Notes: a model not told the origin generated them from the sequence alone. Counted from the stretch's first letter, positions 11,091 through 23,842 are shown. The stretch: DNA of 64,000 nucleotides from Acanthochromis polyacanthus (GCF_021347895.1 NC_067113.1:6057489-6121488); one strand, 5' to 3'. Program-made: numbers and translations.

Positions 11091-11940
11091 CTCGCAGTTA
11101 AAATAAATATAGATGCTTTAAAAAAAACACGTACATTTGCTTCTTTACTTACCGTGTGCATTTTTTGCAGTTACACGTTTATTACAACGGTAGAATTTAA
11201 TAGTTCAGGAGGTCCTCGCATTCCTTGGTCCAGTGGGCAAAGACTTTTCCATAACTATAATGACATATGGCGCAAATACAAGAATATTGAGCTTCTTCTA
11301 TTCCAGTGTAGTGCAACAGATAATAAACAAATAGAGAAAGTGTGAAATAAAGAAGGGCCAGAGGTCAGCACTTGCATTAAGATAATACATAACACAAATC
11401 AACACTAAAAGGAAAAACATAAGTTTATTAGGCTGTCTACTGAATACTCATTCCTACCTGCACAAGGTGTTGTTCTCCAGAAGTAACAGGCACCACCATC
11501 TCCGCAACACAGGCATGTTGTGCTGAAATTTTTGTTGGCATTTCATTGAACATGCAATCTTGAATATGTACTGTTTACTATAGAAATGTACTTACAACCG
11601 AGTAGTCAAAATCTGCCTGAAGCACAATGTACAGGGCAGCCTGCACCCAAAAAACAAGACAAGACCATAAGTTTCAATATAAAACATGACAGCATGCACT
11701 ACAATAAAACTGTTCTACAAAGCATAGTATACATTATGCTCTCAAACTTGATTACAAATTGAATGCTCAAAAGGGGTTGGGAAAAAAGCCTAATTGAAAC
11801 ACAACTTGTGATAACATACCGTTAACATGAATATCCCACAATCCACGGCAAAGTCTTGGCTTGGGAAGTCCTGAATTAAGAGTCAATGGTTAGTACTGTC
11901 ATCACTCACATATGTATGATCCTTTAACAAATATATATAC

Positions 11941-12001
11941 CTGCAAATCCTCTGCAGTTTTCTTTGTCTATGTGCCAGCACATAGTTTTTGAGCAACATC
12001 C
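11941..12001 (-). pseudogene. Ulp1-like exon carrying the premature TAG
   Basis: The exon reads DVAQKLCAGT-stop-TKKTAEDLQ in the only frame that fits both neighbours: the previous exon ends in phase 2 (AG/G) and the next exon starts in phase 0 with DFPSQ. The TAG is at 11968-11970. A frame one base away is open, but it would throw the Cys exon out of frame. The lesion is one substitution from TGG, CAG, AAG or similar, so it may be recent or polymorphic. Confidence 0.7.
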
Positions 12002-12095
12002 CTGTACATTTAACACAAAGAAAATTACATTTCCGATACTGGGAGAAAACTTTAAAAAAAGAGACCATATCTGCCGGTATTGTTAGGAATTCTAG

Positions 12096-12143
12096 GGTCA
12101 TAGGAACGTGACCAAAGACTGTAAAGGTCATAGGAACGTGACC
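12096..12143. repeat. Tandem pair of GGTCA…TGACC palindromes
   Basis: GGTCATAGGAACGTGACC occurs at 12096-12113 and again, identical, at 12126-12143 (30-bp period). Each copy is an inverted repeat of the half-site GGTCA with an 8-bp spacer. They sit in the intron between protease exons 12166-12257 and 11941-12001. Half-sites of this kind are bound by nuclear receptors, but function here is speculative. Confidence 0.35.
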
Positions 12144-12931
12144 TATAACAAATTTTCTGTGTAACCTCAAGATTGGCATGTACTGCTGTCCTCTAGATCC
12201 ACCCTTTTTATAAAGGGAGTCTAGAAAGATGATCTCTCTCTGACCAGGCTTGATGACCTAGACAGAACAGCCTTTGATTTTAGAAACCCATGTAACAACA
12301 TACATATACACAACATATCACAGTCCTTGGGATTACTGTGTCACTGGTGGATTGGCATGTGCCTCAGGGCGATGTTGGAGCCTGGTTGTACTTTTTTAAG
12401 AATTTGTGAAGGAAGTGACAATATGTTAACAAGACACAGAAGTAATGTTATGCTGTAACTTTTCTCACAAAATATACTGTAATACTATATTCAAACATAA
12501 CTATGACATCAATAAGCTTTGACTACATACAGACTCACATACTCACACGTATCTGGTAATGACCAGGTGTCCACAAAGGGATAAAAATTGCATCCTTCTG
12601 ATGTGCATTAACCTTCCAAACAGATATTCAAAGATTAAACATGAATATGTAGTAAGCCCATTATAGCACCATATATCAAAACATACATAAGACCTACTGT
12701 ACTACTTACAGGTATTCTTTGCATAGGATCTGCATTTGCAGGTGGTAGCCACGTGGGGCAGACATACAGATCTATGATGTGGACATTCTTCCCCTAAACC
12801 AACATTGAAACAAGAAGTTAATAAAATTTCAAAGACAATGACTGCATAGTTGTCGTTTGTCATGGCAAAGATTTGTAACTCAGAATGTTTCAGACATTCA
12901 GGTTTATATAGTTTTATCTTCTGAGCACATA

Positions 12932-13145
12932 CACACGTGGACAAAATTGTTGGTACCCCTCAGTTAAAGAAGGAAAAACCCACAATTCTCACTGAAATCA
13001 CTTGAAACTCACAAAAGTAACAATAAATAAAAATTTATTGAAAATTAAATAATCAAAATCAGCCATCACTTTTGAATTGTTGATTAACATAATTATTTAA
13101 AAAAACAAACTAATGAAATAGGGCTGGACAAAAATGATGGTACCC
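12932..13145 (+). repeat. Left TIR of intact Tc1 element (IR/DR type)
   Basis: Starts CACACGTGGACAAAATTG and ends shortly after the inner direct-repeat word at about 13125-13145. It is nearly identical to the reverse complement of 14352-14565. Confidence 0.9.
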
Positions 13146-13150
13146 ATAAC

Positions 13151-14287
<1,137 letters not shown>

Positions 14288-14351
14288 TCAATTAAATGAC
14301 ACACCTGAGTTAATCATGTCACTCTGGTCAAATAGTTTTCAATCTTTTATA

Positions 14352-14565
14352 GAGGTACCATCATTTTGTCCAGGCCTGTTTCATTAGTTTGTTTTTTTAA
14401 ATAATTATGTTAATCAACAATTCAAAAGTAATGGCTGTTTTTGATTATTTAATTTTCAATAAATTTTTATTTATTGTTACTTTTGTGAGTTTCAAGTGAT
14501 TTCAGTGAGAATTGTGGGTTTTTCCTTCTTTAACTGAGGGGTACCAACAATTTTGTCCACGTGTG
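14352..14565 (-). repeat. Right TIR of intact Tc1 element (IR/DR type)
   Basis: Reverse complement of the left TIR with few substitutions, ending CCACGTGTG next to the TA duplication at 14566-14567. Contains the inner word at about 14352-14372 and the outer word at 14537-14557. Confidence 0.9.
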
Positions 14566-15739
14566 TAGTACCTTGAAATGAGCTATCACCTGAATCATTT
14601 CAAAGCAGGTATTTCCCATCTATAAAAAAGGTTAATTACAAAATAAAACATACATACTATGTTCATAACACTATATTGCACTTCGACAAATTGACTTACA
14701 GTGGATTCCATCTCTTCATTCTGCCTCATAGTCAGAAAATCTGACCGAGACAGGGACGTTTTGAATGTTTGTACTATTAGTTCACTGCCTGTTCTGTTTT
14801 TGTCCAGAACATAGTTGAGCTGTGGAAAAAAAAACAGAACTTTGACTCTGAAATGAAGCTTTAAATCACGAACCTCTGCACATGCATAAAATATTAGTAA
14901 GTGATTACCACTTCTTCTTGGTTGTGGTGCAAGGTAAATGACCAGGACCGTTTGGCTTCAACAGACTCCAACCTAGTCAGACTTTCACAGTGAGGGCCAC
15001 AGTGTTGTTCTTCATTGGATGCTAGGGGTGTTGCTTCACAGTTGACATTGTCTTTTTCACTTTCAGTGGGTTCTAAAAAAGGGAGGTGAAACTATGTAAT
15101 GATGGACCTACGTAGAAAAACACATTTACTAATTCATTTTGACAAGGACACAGCTGTACCTGTGTCAAGATTGTCAACACCCATCTGGGTATGCTGTGGT
15201 GTTCCTGTCAACACTGTATCTTTTAGGTGAAGTGAAGTTTGTGGACCTTATGGTTAGAAAGACAATACAAAACAAGAAATTATGAATTTGTCAAAAAGTT
15301 TCATGAGAGATACTTAATGTTCTTGTGATAGATTACAAGTTTGACATGAACCTATGATCACTTGGCCTAAGTCAGAAAGGGTTACATTGTGCATCTGGTG
15401 GAGAAGTCGGCCTCTTAACAGATGTTTGAGCTGTTTGTCATTTAGGACGTTATTTCTGTGCTCCAGGATGTTTCGCACCAGAAATATGTGTGCAGAGGGC
15501 CCCATATTGTTCAGGAAGTATAGAGCTCTGCTCAAAATGTGTAAGCGTCTTAAATTTGTCTTAGTGTTTTGAGAAAATAGAGCTTCTATACCATTCTAAA
15601 TGGTCCTGGTAATTTCTTCAATGTTTTAAATATACTTACACATGTTGATGCAATTATCTTTTCAGTTTCTAGTAAAATGAAAGCCATGACTAAAACCAAA
15701 TAATACCATAATGATTTCTGGTTTCATTTTGTATATACC

Positions 15740-16190
15740 GGGCTTTGCAAAAGTTCTGTTACACTCGGTTTCGTGATCTTTAGAGACGTTTACATGTCGG
15801 AGTGAAAAATTCCATTAAATAAACTGAAAGTTCTACCTTATAGGCAGGTGTCCTTAATACAATTTTTTTTCTCCGGTGAAGTTGTATCAAGATGGAAAGC
15901 AAAAGAGTTGAGATATCTGCTCTCCTTTGTGCTGAACATCAGCCGGATGACTGTCCACAGAGTTGCGGAGAGGCTAAAGAATGGTGAAGATCTTTCAGGT
16001 CTTCACCATTCTTGAAAGATCACTGAAAGATCTTCACCATTCTTGAGCCTCTCCGCGACTCTGTGGACGGTCATCCGGCTGATGTTCAGCTGCTTGACTC
16101 TGTCAGACTTGTTGTGGCCAGACTGGGAACCGGCAGCTGGATCAACGGGGTCCCTCCGGGGGCCGGACTGGGGTTTACGCTCCTAATTAG
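15740..16190 (+). mobile_element. Transposase N-terminal relic with fold-back hairpin
   Basis: From the ATG at about 15892 the plus strand reads MESKRVEISALLCA and, one frame on, NISRMTVHRVAERLKNGEDLS. This is a helix-turn-helix like those starting mariner/Tc-type transposases, split by a frameshift. The HTH-coding stretch is then repeated in inverted orientation (see 15931-16090), so the element folded back on itself. Ends were not resolved; the interval is approximate. Confidence 0.5.
15931..16090. repeat. Near-perfect 68-bp inverted repeat (hairpin)
   Basis: 15931-15998 pairs with 16023-16090 with only about three mismatches. The 24-bp loop itself contains another inverted copy of the AAGAATGGTGAAGA word. 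As RNA it would form a long hairpin. Confidence 0.85.
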
Positions 16191-17097
16191 ACGAAGAAGA
16201 AGAACACTCAGAAGTTAGCATCTGTTTAGCTTTCTTCCATTTCTACGCTGGGCATTTTCTCACTTTTACGAGCATTTTAACTTACATTTAACGGATATGG
16301 CTGTTTTAGAACAACAACTAAACTCTTAGGCTCATCATTTGAGTTTATTACGGCTCATGTCATTGGTAGGGAGAGTTTAACAGGAGGATTCTGCATCCAG
16401 TAACCTTCTGCTGTGGATTATGATGTTGTTGTCAGGGAGAAACTCCGTTAATAGCTCTCACGTAACATAAGAAGATTTTCACCAGACCAGAAAACACACG
16501 GAGACAGTAGTTTCACTTGCAAGGGGTAACAGCACAGTGCCAGCTACAAAGGGCTGTTCCCATACATGATTTATTTATACAGCACAAGATAAGAAATAGC
16601 TCAAGTTACACAAATGGGAGTACTAACATTTGAGGAGCTGAGAGAGTGGAAAAATACTGAGATGTGGAGAAGTGTGGGTGTGGGTATTTTTATAAAAAAT
16701 TATCATGTAAAAACACTATGTACAGACAGTTATGCCCTAGGGCTTGATTATGATAAATGTATTTACAAGTTCAACTCTAACAGTTGTGATGATGGACTCC
16801 ATCTCCTGTGCATTTATTCCACTTAGTGACATGAACTGTAGTATAATTAAATGCTGTTCATTTCGGGGTGGACACACACACTTACTTCAGTATCCAGTGG
16901 TTTTGTTATGCTCTGTTTTTTTTCTTTTCAGATAAAATTACTTTATAGCCATGACATGTGGTTTTCCTAGCTTCTAAGATCAAAGAAAGGGGCTGTAACA
17001 TTCAGAAGAAACTCAAACTTTTTTGAAGCCCTCTCTTTGCGGTATTGATTGATCAGTTTATCAGTGAAACCTAACAAATCCAAAGTTTCAGCATACG
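16191..17097. other. No gene seen
   Basis: AT-rich intergenic sequence between the hairpin and the LINE fragment; no exon, RNA gene or repeat end was recognised. Confidence 0.3.
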
Positions 17098-17830
17098 CTG
17101 TACGCCTTTAAGCTATACGCCTGTGAGACATGGACAGTGTACAGTCGTCATGCCAAACAACTTAATGCCTTCCATAAGAGATGTCTCAGGTCCCTGCTGC
17201 ATGTCAAATGGCAGGACAAAATTCCAGATACTGTGGTCCTCCAGCGAGCCGGGACTGAGAGCATCCATGCCACCTTGATGCGCTCTCAGCTCCGCTGGGC
17301 TGGTCACTAAACCACATGGACGACAGTCGCCTCCCCAAGAAACTCCTCTATGGCGAGTTGTCAACAGGCAAGCACTCACTCGGCCGACCAAAACTGCGCT
17401 TCAAGGACACACTGAAGGCATCCCTCAAGAAATGCAACATTCCTCTTGCTACCTGGGAGGAGAAAGCTGAGGACTGCTCTGTCTGACCGCGATCCACTGT
17501 AAATACCGGTGTGTCCGACGCTGAGCAGAGACGCATTATTAGCATAGTGCAGAGACGGCAGCGTAGACAAAATAGTCTGAGCTCTCAGCACGGTTCAGTC
17601 CCGCTTATCCCTTGCCCCCACTGTAACAGACTTTTCCGTACAAGGACTGGCTTAATCGGCCATCTCTGCACATGTCACCCCTCATGTATCATGAAGAAGT
17701 CAAGGTCATCTTCGCCTGCGAAGGACGAACAACAAACACTTCTCCAGTGTTCATTCCCCACACTTATGAATCTTTTTAGGTGTAGTGTACTTCAAGTTGG
17801 TGAACATTTTGATAATTTAAATAATAACTG
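17098..17830 (+). pseudogene. Non-LTR retrotransposon (LINE) 3' end, broken
   Basis: Plus-strand frames read the C-terminal part of a LINE reverse transcriptase ORF: YACETWTVYSRHAKQLNAF, then a RSQLRWAGH block, then LYGELSTGKHSLGRPKLRFK and TWEEKAED. A C-terminal C2H2 finger follows at 17610-17680 (CPHCNRLFRTRTGLIGHLC). Stops and frame changes separate the blocks (for example TAA after RWAGH near 17308). The copy is 5'-truncated and dead. Confidence 0.7.
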
Positions 17831-18064
17831 ATTTAACTGGTGCCTACCTCTGTTACCGAAGAGTTTTCTTATGGAGCTGGTTTCTGAGCTGGTCTGGAAA
17901 GAAAACATCCCAATATATAGAATCATTATGTTCAGAACCACAAAATAAATCAAAAGCATTCACTTCTCCTGACCTGCTGCTGTGTGCCCTTAATGATATA
18001 AACTCTGAAACATTGATTTAGATGACTTTAACTCTGCAGGTCATCCCAGAATGAACTCCATAAC

Positions 18065-18276
18065 TCATGTGGCGGCGTTGCCCTGCTCGGTCAGCACCCG
18101 GACGAGGAAATCTCCCTGCTGATTGGGCTCTGAGGTGGAGGGGACGATGATGTAACGACCGGGTGGTAGCGAGTCACGGAGAAGGGCCTCCCGATGAGAC
18201 GAGTACTGGGGGCTGCAGCGGATGGGGGGTGGGCTGTCAGGTCATCAGGCAACCGGTAGGTGTTCTTAGGATGGGC
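18065..18276 (-). pseudogene. Calpain relic exon: end of domain III, frameshifted
   Basis: Starts AHPKNTYRLPDDL in phase with 26719-26840, then the conserved part (CSPQYSSHREALL, LPPGRYIIVPSTSEPN, GDFLVRVLTEQGN) continues in another frame. The shift lies at about 18205-18240. The second frame ends in TGA (18065-18067) where a GTGAGT-like donor appears mutated to ATGAGT. Confidence 0.75.
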
Positions 18277-18443
18277 CTGGAGAGACAAGACAAAGAATAT
18301 AAATATACAAACACAGTACAGATAGAGCACCGATGACCAAATTATAGTGACAGCAGGCCAATACACACAAATAAATCCTTAGGTTTAAAGTGCATTGAAT
18401 GTCAACTGAGCAATGTTTGATCAAAGCATCTTAAGACTAATAT

Positions 18444-18516
18444 TGCCTGAACAGGGACTTGAACCCTGGACCCTCAGATTAAAAGTCTGATGCTCTACCG
18501 ACTGAGCTACCCAGGC
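18444..18516 (-). tRNA. tRNA-Lys(UUU), copy 1
   Basis: A 73-nt cloverleaf reads on the minus strand: acceptor GCCTGGG paired with TTCAGGC, D arm GCTC…GAGC, anticodon loop CTTTTAA (UUU), and T arm CAGGG-TTCAAGT-CCCTG. The discriminator is A rather than the usual G, and two acceptor pairs are G-U. No TTTT terminator lies close downstream, so expression is uncertain. Its 5' flank is duplicated at copy 3 (21540-21595). Confidence 0.85.
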
Positions 18517-18619
18517 CCTGACATATTAACTTTGTGCAACAAAAATTGAGGAAAATATGCGAAAGTACACTTATCTGGATATGAGCTAGACAATTGGGCT
18601 TGTAGACAACTTGAGCAGG

Positions 18620-18692
18620 GCCTGGATAGCTCAGTCGGTAGAACATCAGACTTTTAATCTGAGGGTCCAGGGTTCAAGTCCCTGTTCAGGCA
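18620..18692 (+). tRNA. tRNA-Lys(UUU), copy 2, D-stem mismatch
   Basis: On the plus strand, GCCTGGA…TTCAGGC with anticodon UUU and an intact T arm. The D stem has one C-A mismatch (GAAC instead of GAGC), the discriminator is A, and no nearby T-run terminator is seen, so it may be a pseudogene. It is oriented divergently from copy 1, only ~100 bp away. Confidence 0.75.
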
Positions 18693-19410
18693 AAACATGC
18701 ATTTAACTGACAAGAAATAAAAGTTGTGCAAGAGTTAAGTCCATACCTGTGCTGACATTCAACACAATAACCTACATGACATACAGGCTGCACTAAACAT
18801 CATACTTAATTAACTATGCGACCATAGAAGCTGTCTATCAAACAGACATTTAAAAATTCACAGTCATATTGAATCTATAGACACATTTTCAACTGCAAAA
18901 TATTCATTTTACTGGGCTGAACTATGACTCACAGGTTCTATCTTGTGCTAATATCTATGATATACTCTTTTAGATGTTAGTTTGAGAGAAATCCTGAGCA
19001 CTTCAATAAAAAGCAATGTGGTTCTTGAAGACATTTAATTTCCGCAGTTGTAACTGACTGGTAAAGAGTCTCAGACAGTCACCTCTAATTCACATGCTAA
19101 TGACTAGTTAACAACCTAAGAGTGACGATCCTCGAGGTGTGAATGGTTGTGAAACTGCCAGGTCATTGGTGACCCAACATGTTAATGGCGGTGATCAATA
19201 GTTCTGAAAGTCATTTGTGTAGAGATGGCTGTTCTAGTTGAACATAGATCCAGAATATGACATCAAGTCGATTTCTGTTATCCAGAATCAGTGTGATGTT
19301 TAGTTCCCTCAGGATTAATAAAGTGCCTATCTATCATGTAGTTTATTCTGGTCAATGTTGTCAAAGGACAGCACTAAACTGTGTTGCACAATTTGTCTTT
19401 ACAATTATTA

Positions 19411-19436
19411 TGCTCTACTGACTGAGCTATCCAGAC
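19411..19436 (-). pseudogene. tRNA-Lys 5'-half fragment
   Basis: On the minus strand, GTCTGGATAGCTCAGTCAGT then AGAGCA matches the 5' part of the nearby tRNA-Lys genes and stops before the anticodon stem. Confidence 0.6.
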
Positions 19437-19844
19437 CATATGCAGAGGGACTTATTGTAGGTTAGAGAATGTTCCACCTCTCATCCAAAAGACTCCTTCA
19501 CTTCTGACTGATTGGTGGGGAATCTAAATGTATACAGTCACTTTCATGACTAGAAATGTTAATTATGATGATTTTTTCTCAGGAAAGATCTCAACACTGT
19601 GATATAAATACTTGAGTGGTGTTGTAGACTCCTTTCTCTGTTTGGAGATGGGTGTTGTGGGTAAATCAAAGTTACCTGGTAGTGGCAGTTTCACAACCAA
19701 TCCCACCTCAAGACACTGAGTCTTGAATCATTATAGCCAATTAAATAAATGACTATTGTCTATTCAGTGTGGAGTAATAGTGATACCTTGTTATTTTGCA
19801 GCTTGCAGACCATAGTGTGTAATATACACCCTATATGTCATGTA

Positions 19845-21397
19845 CACTGCTCAAAAAAATTAAAGGAACACTTTTTAATCTAAGTATTGCATCAAATCAG
19901 TCAAACATGTGGGATACTGATCTGGTCAAGTCAGTAAAAGAGGGGGTTTTCAGTCAGCTTCAGCTGCTTTGGTGTTCATGAAATTAACAACAGGTGCACT
20001 AGAGGGGTAACAATGAGACACCCCTCAAAACAGGATTGGTTTTACACATGAAGGCCACTGACATTTTATTCCCTTCTTGTGTTTTCTGACTGTTTTTCAA
20101 TAGTTTTCCATTTGGCTAGGGTCACTGTCACTACTGGTAGCATGAGGCGATACCTGGACCCTACAGAGGTTGAAGAGGCAGTCCAACTCCTCCACAATGG
20201 CACATCAATATGTGCCATTACCAGAAGATTTGTTGTGTTGCTCAGTATAGTCTCAAGAGCATGAAGGAGGTTCCAGGAGACAGGCAGTTACTTGAGGAGA
20301 ACTGGACAGGGCTGCAGAAGGTCCTCAACCCATCAGCAGGACAGCTATCTGCTCCTTTGTGCATGGAGGAACAGGATGAGCACTGCCAGAGCCCTACAAA
20401 ATGGCCTCTAGCAGGCCACTGGTGTGAATGTTTCTGACCAAACAATCAGAAACAGACTTCATGAGGAAGGTCTGAGAGTCTATTGTCCTCTAGTGGGTCC
20501 TGTGCTCACTGCCTGACACCGTGGAGCACAGGAATTGGCAGGTCTGCCAATGGCGCCCTTTGCTTTTCACAGATGAGAGCAGGTTCATCGTGAGCACATG
20601 TCACAGACATGGAAAGGTCTGGAGAAGCCATGGAGAATGTTATGCTACCTGTAACATGGTTTAGCATGACCGGTTTGGTGGTGAGTCAGTGATGGTCTGA
20701 GGAGGCATATCCATGGAGGGATGCACAGATCTCTACAGGCTAGACAACGGCACTCTGACTGCCATTAGGTATCAGGATGAAATCCTTGGATCCATTGTCA
20801 GACCCTACACTGGTGCAATGGTCCTGGGTTCCTTGTGGTGCACGACAATGCCTGGCTTCATGTGGCAAGAGGATGCAGGCACTTCCTGGAGGATGAAGGA
20901 ATTGACAGCATTGACTGGCCCCAATACTCACCTGACTTAAATCCAATACAATGACTTTGGAACATTATGTTTTGTTCCATCCGACACCACCAGGTTGCTC
21001 CTCAGACTGTCCAGGAGCTCAGTGATGCCCTGGTTCAGATCTGGGAGGAGATACCCCAGGACACCATCCATCGTCTCATTCGGAGCTTGTCCCGATATTG
21101 TCAGGCTGCATACAAGCATATGGAGGTCATGCAAACTACTGAGTACCGTTTTGAGTTGCTGCCAACGAAAATTCAGAAAATGGACTAGCCTGCCACATCA
21201 GTTTTTCACTTTGATTTTGGAACATCTTGAATTTAGCCCTCCTGGGGGTTGATAATTTTCATTTCCACCAAACAATGTGGCATCTTTTCATTCCTCACAC
21301 ATTATCCATTCCATATCAATGTAAATATCCAGTTTATTTTTCCCCACATTGAAATATGATGTGTTTTCAAAGTGCTCCTTTAATTTTTTGAGCAATG
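19845..21397 (+). mobile_element. Degenerate Tc1-family transposon, 1553 bp, TA-flanked
   Basis: Ends CACTGCTCAAAAAAATTAAA and TTTAATTTTTTGAGCAATG form an imperfect TIR, bounded by TA at 19843-19844 and 21398-21399. Plus-strand transposase pieces in shifted frames include MRRYLDPTEVEEAVQLLHNG (about 20141-20200), a VLGSLWCTTMPGF-like block near 20810-20860 and CPDIVRLHTSIW at the end. Frameshifts and stops destroy the ORF. It is inserted within the tRNA-Lys cluster. Confidence 0.85.
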
Positions 21398-21467
21398 TAG
21401 TTTGTTGTTTTCAGTGTTGATGCAGGTATTAGCTTAACTCTTACATCACTGGTTTAGAATTCACTTC

Positions 21468-21539
21468 ACTTGAACAGGGACTTGAACCCTGAACCCTCAG
21501 ATTAAAAGTCTGATGCTCTACCAACTGAGCTATCCAGGC
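21468..21539 (-). tRNA. tRNA-Lys(UUU)-like, copy 3, weakened acceptor stem
   Basis: Anticodon UUU, D arm and T arm are intact. The 3' acceptor strand is TTCAAGT instead of TTCAGGC, giving a C-A mismatch and a terminal G-U, and no T-run terminator follows. Its 5' flank repeats that of copy 1 (GTGCAACAAAAATTGAGGAA), showing tandem duplication. Likely a pseudogene. Confidence 0.65.
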
Positions 21540-22722
21540 CCTGACAAATACAATTTGTGCAACAAAAATTGAGGAAAATATGCGAAAGTACACAAGCACT
21601 GTTCAGATTAAATCAGAGAGATAGAGAAAAGTCTTTAACCTTGAATAAGACTGGCAAACCTCAAGGTGTACTGGAGTTCTATACTATGAAGGAGGACTTG
21701 AGGTTAGCAAGGTAAGTTCAGGTTTAAGTCTGACTTTTCTGGGCTTTTGTTTATAAAATATGTCATTCTGGTGCCGGGTTGTAGCTGATCACCTGTTGCC
21801 AACTCCATTGAACACGTACATAGCCAGATTCACAAATCCTGGGCTGACTCGCCAAGTTGATAACCAGCTTTGCAAGACTGTTAATGTAGTTGAAACATGG
21901 ATGTCTTCTTTCACTCCTACCAACTGAACAATCCAGGTTCATGTTAACATTTACAACATACTCTTTTTGGTGTTCGAATATGTGTAAGCCACTTCAGCAA
22001 AAAGCAGCTGGATTTTTTTTATGTTTCTACAAGGTGTTTCACTAAAGAGAATTATTGTGGGAGTCTCAGATGTAAACAGTCAACCTCAACTTACATTGGT
22101 AATGGATCATTAGCGAAACGAGTCACACTGGGGTGTGAATGGTTTGTGATTTCCCAAGAACGACAAGGAATGACTCAAGATGTAAATGGTAGTGAAATTT
22201 TCTGAGGAGACGTCTCACAACACCACATTATAAGTGATGTTGTAGACTCCCATCTTCTGTTTAGATGATGGCTCTTTCAGTTCAACACTAGTGGCTCAAA
22301 CCATCTGTTTATGTTATCCAGAATCTGAATATGTCAGACAGAGTACTGCCTTGTCTTGATTTTATCAGTTTCCAAAGCACTTCAGAAGGTGTTTCTCTAA
22401 TCTAAGAGGATTATTTTGCTCTCACTGACTGTTTGAGAGTCTCAGTTGTAAACAGTCAACATTAACTTACATTGGTAATGGATCATTAGATCAATAGTCG
22501 CCTTGGGGTGTGAATGGTTGGGGGTTTCCCAAGAACAAGGAATGACTCAACATGTTAACGGTGGTGAAACTTTCTGAGGAGATGTCTCACAATACCACAT
22601 CGTAAATAGTGTTGAGGATTTTTCCAGTTTAACAGTGGTGGTTCAAATCATCTGTCTGTGTCATGCAGAATGTAAATATTTCAAACAGAGGACTACCTCA
22701 TGTTGAATACAAAACTTGCATC

Positions 22723-22794
22723 ACCTGAACAGGGACTTGAACCCTGGACCCTCAGATTAAAAGTCTGATGCTCTACCAACTGAGCTATCCAGGC
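22723..22794 (-). tRNA. tRNA-Lys(UUU), copy 4
   Basis: Cloverleaf with anticodon UUU and intact D, anticodon and T arms; the terminal acceptor pair is G-U. A TTTT run lies about 10 nt downstream on the gene strand (22711-22714), a plausible Pol III terminator. Confidence 0.8.
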
Positions 22795-23035
22795 CCTATA
22801 AGTGAACTCTATATACTAAAATGTCATGACAGTATCTACTATATACATCCGTAATGAAATACTACACTGCTGTATAGAGCTTTTAAACAGGTATATTTAA
22901 ATTTTCTTCAAAATCCTATCTGAAAAACACTAACATTCATTGTATTTGCAGATAGATAGATGGATAGAGAGATTGATTCAACATCTTTGACCTTAAAGCT
23001 TCAAGAAACAGGAAAGATCTTCAGTATGTGAAACT

Positions 23036-23165
23036 AAGGCTACGTTCACACTGCAGGCTAACGTGACCCAAATCCGATTTTGTTGCCCCTATGCGACCTG
23101 TATCTGATCTTTTCATGACAGTCTAAACGACACAGGTCCGATTTTTTCAAATGCGACCCAGGCCA
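23036..23165 (+). mobile_element. Fragment of a hAT-like element (one end)
   Basis: AAGGCTACGTTCACACTGCA at about 23036-23055 is the end of a repeat family common in fishes. The interior words CCAAATCCGATTTT and its near-inverted partner GGTCCGATTTTTTC follow. The other end is missing here. Confidence 0.45.
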
Positions 23166-23350
23166 CTTGGATATGTGGTCTTACATTCCGATAGGTATCG
23201 GTATCTTTTGCTTAGTGCTACAAACCTTTAACTGCAGCAGTTTGTAGTTGACATTGTGTAGAGTAAATCCTGTAGGACACAGTAGTAGTCTGTCGTGTTG
23301 GTTTAAATCTCTTACAGAACTTTCATTTGTTGTCAGTTTAAAACATGAGT

Positions 23351-23423
23351 CGCCTGAACAGGGACTTGAACCCTGGACCCTCAGATTAAAAGTCTGATGC
23401 TCTACCGACTGAGCTATCCAGGC
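23351..23423 (-). tRNA. tRNA-Lys(UUU), copy 5, most canonical
   Basis: A fully paired acceptor apart from one G-U, anticodon UUU, standard D and T arms (A and B boxes), and discriminator G as expected for tRNA-Lys. Pair 4-69 is T-A where many vertebrate tRNA-Lys(UUU) genes have C-G, a compensatory change shared by all copies here. A TTTT terminator lies ~7 nt downstream (23341-23344). This is the best candidate for an expressed gene in the cluster. Confidence 0.9.
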
Positions 23424-23842
23424 TCTGGTAAACACTTCATATGCAACCAAAATCAAGCATGAAATACCACACTGATGTATATATTTTTATTTAACCGGGT
23501 AGTCTTATTGAGACACTAAGTCTCATTCCCTGCATCTGACTTTTAGACAGTCGTTTATTCCACTCTAAACATAAGTGGGTGACCTAAAGCAGACTGTTTA
23601 CTAAATCTCAGCCATAGTTGCAGTTGTTTTCTGTTGATCACATTCAGTGTTCTCATTCAATTCTGACAACTCGTGATTGAAAGTTCTTATCTTTAGTTTA
23701 TGATCCAAGCATGAAGGACTACGGCGGCTTACTTCTTAAAAACAGTGACTAATCTGACCTAAAGTCGTGCTACAAATCCTTAGCTGCAACCGTTCGTTGT
23801 CATATAGTGAAATGTAAAGTCTCTCACACAAGTGTTATTTAT

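Larger units (their letters stand above)
19020..22620. repeat. Diverged flanking repeats of the tRNA-Lys cluster
   Basis: A ~160-bp unit recurs around 19040-19215, 22050-22220 and 22430-22590. Its shared words are GTGTGAATGGTTG, AACATGTTAA(C/T)GG, ACTTACATTGGTAATGGATC and GAGTCTCAG. Together with the copied tRNA flanks this indicates that the cluster grew by local duplication of tRNA plus flank, not by retroposition. Confidence 0.65.
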
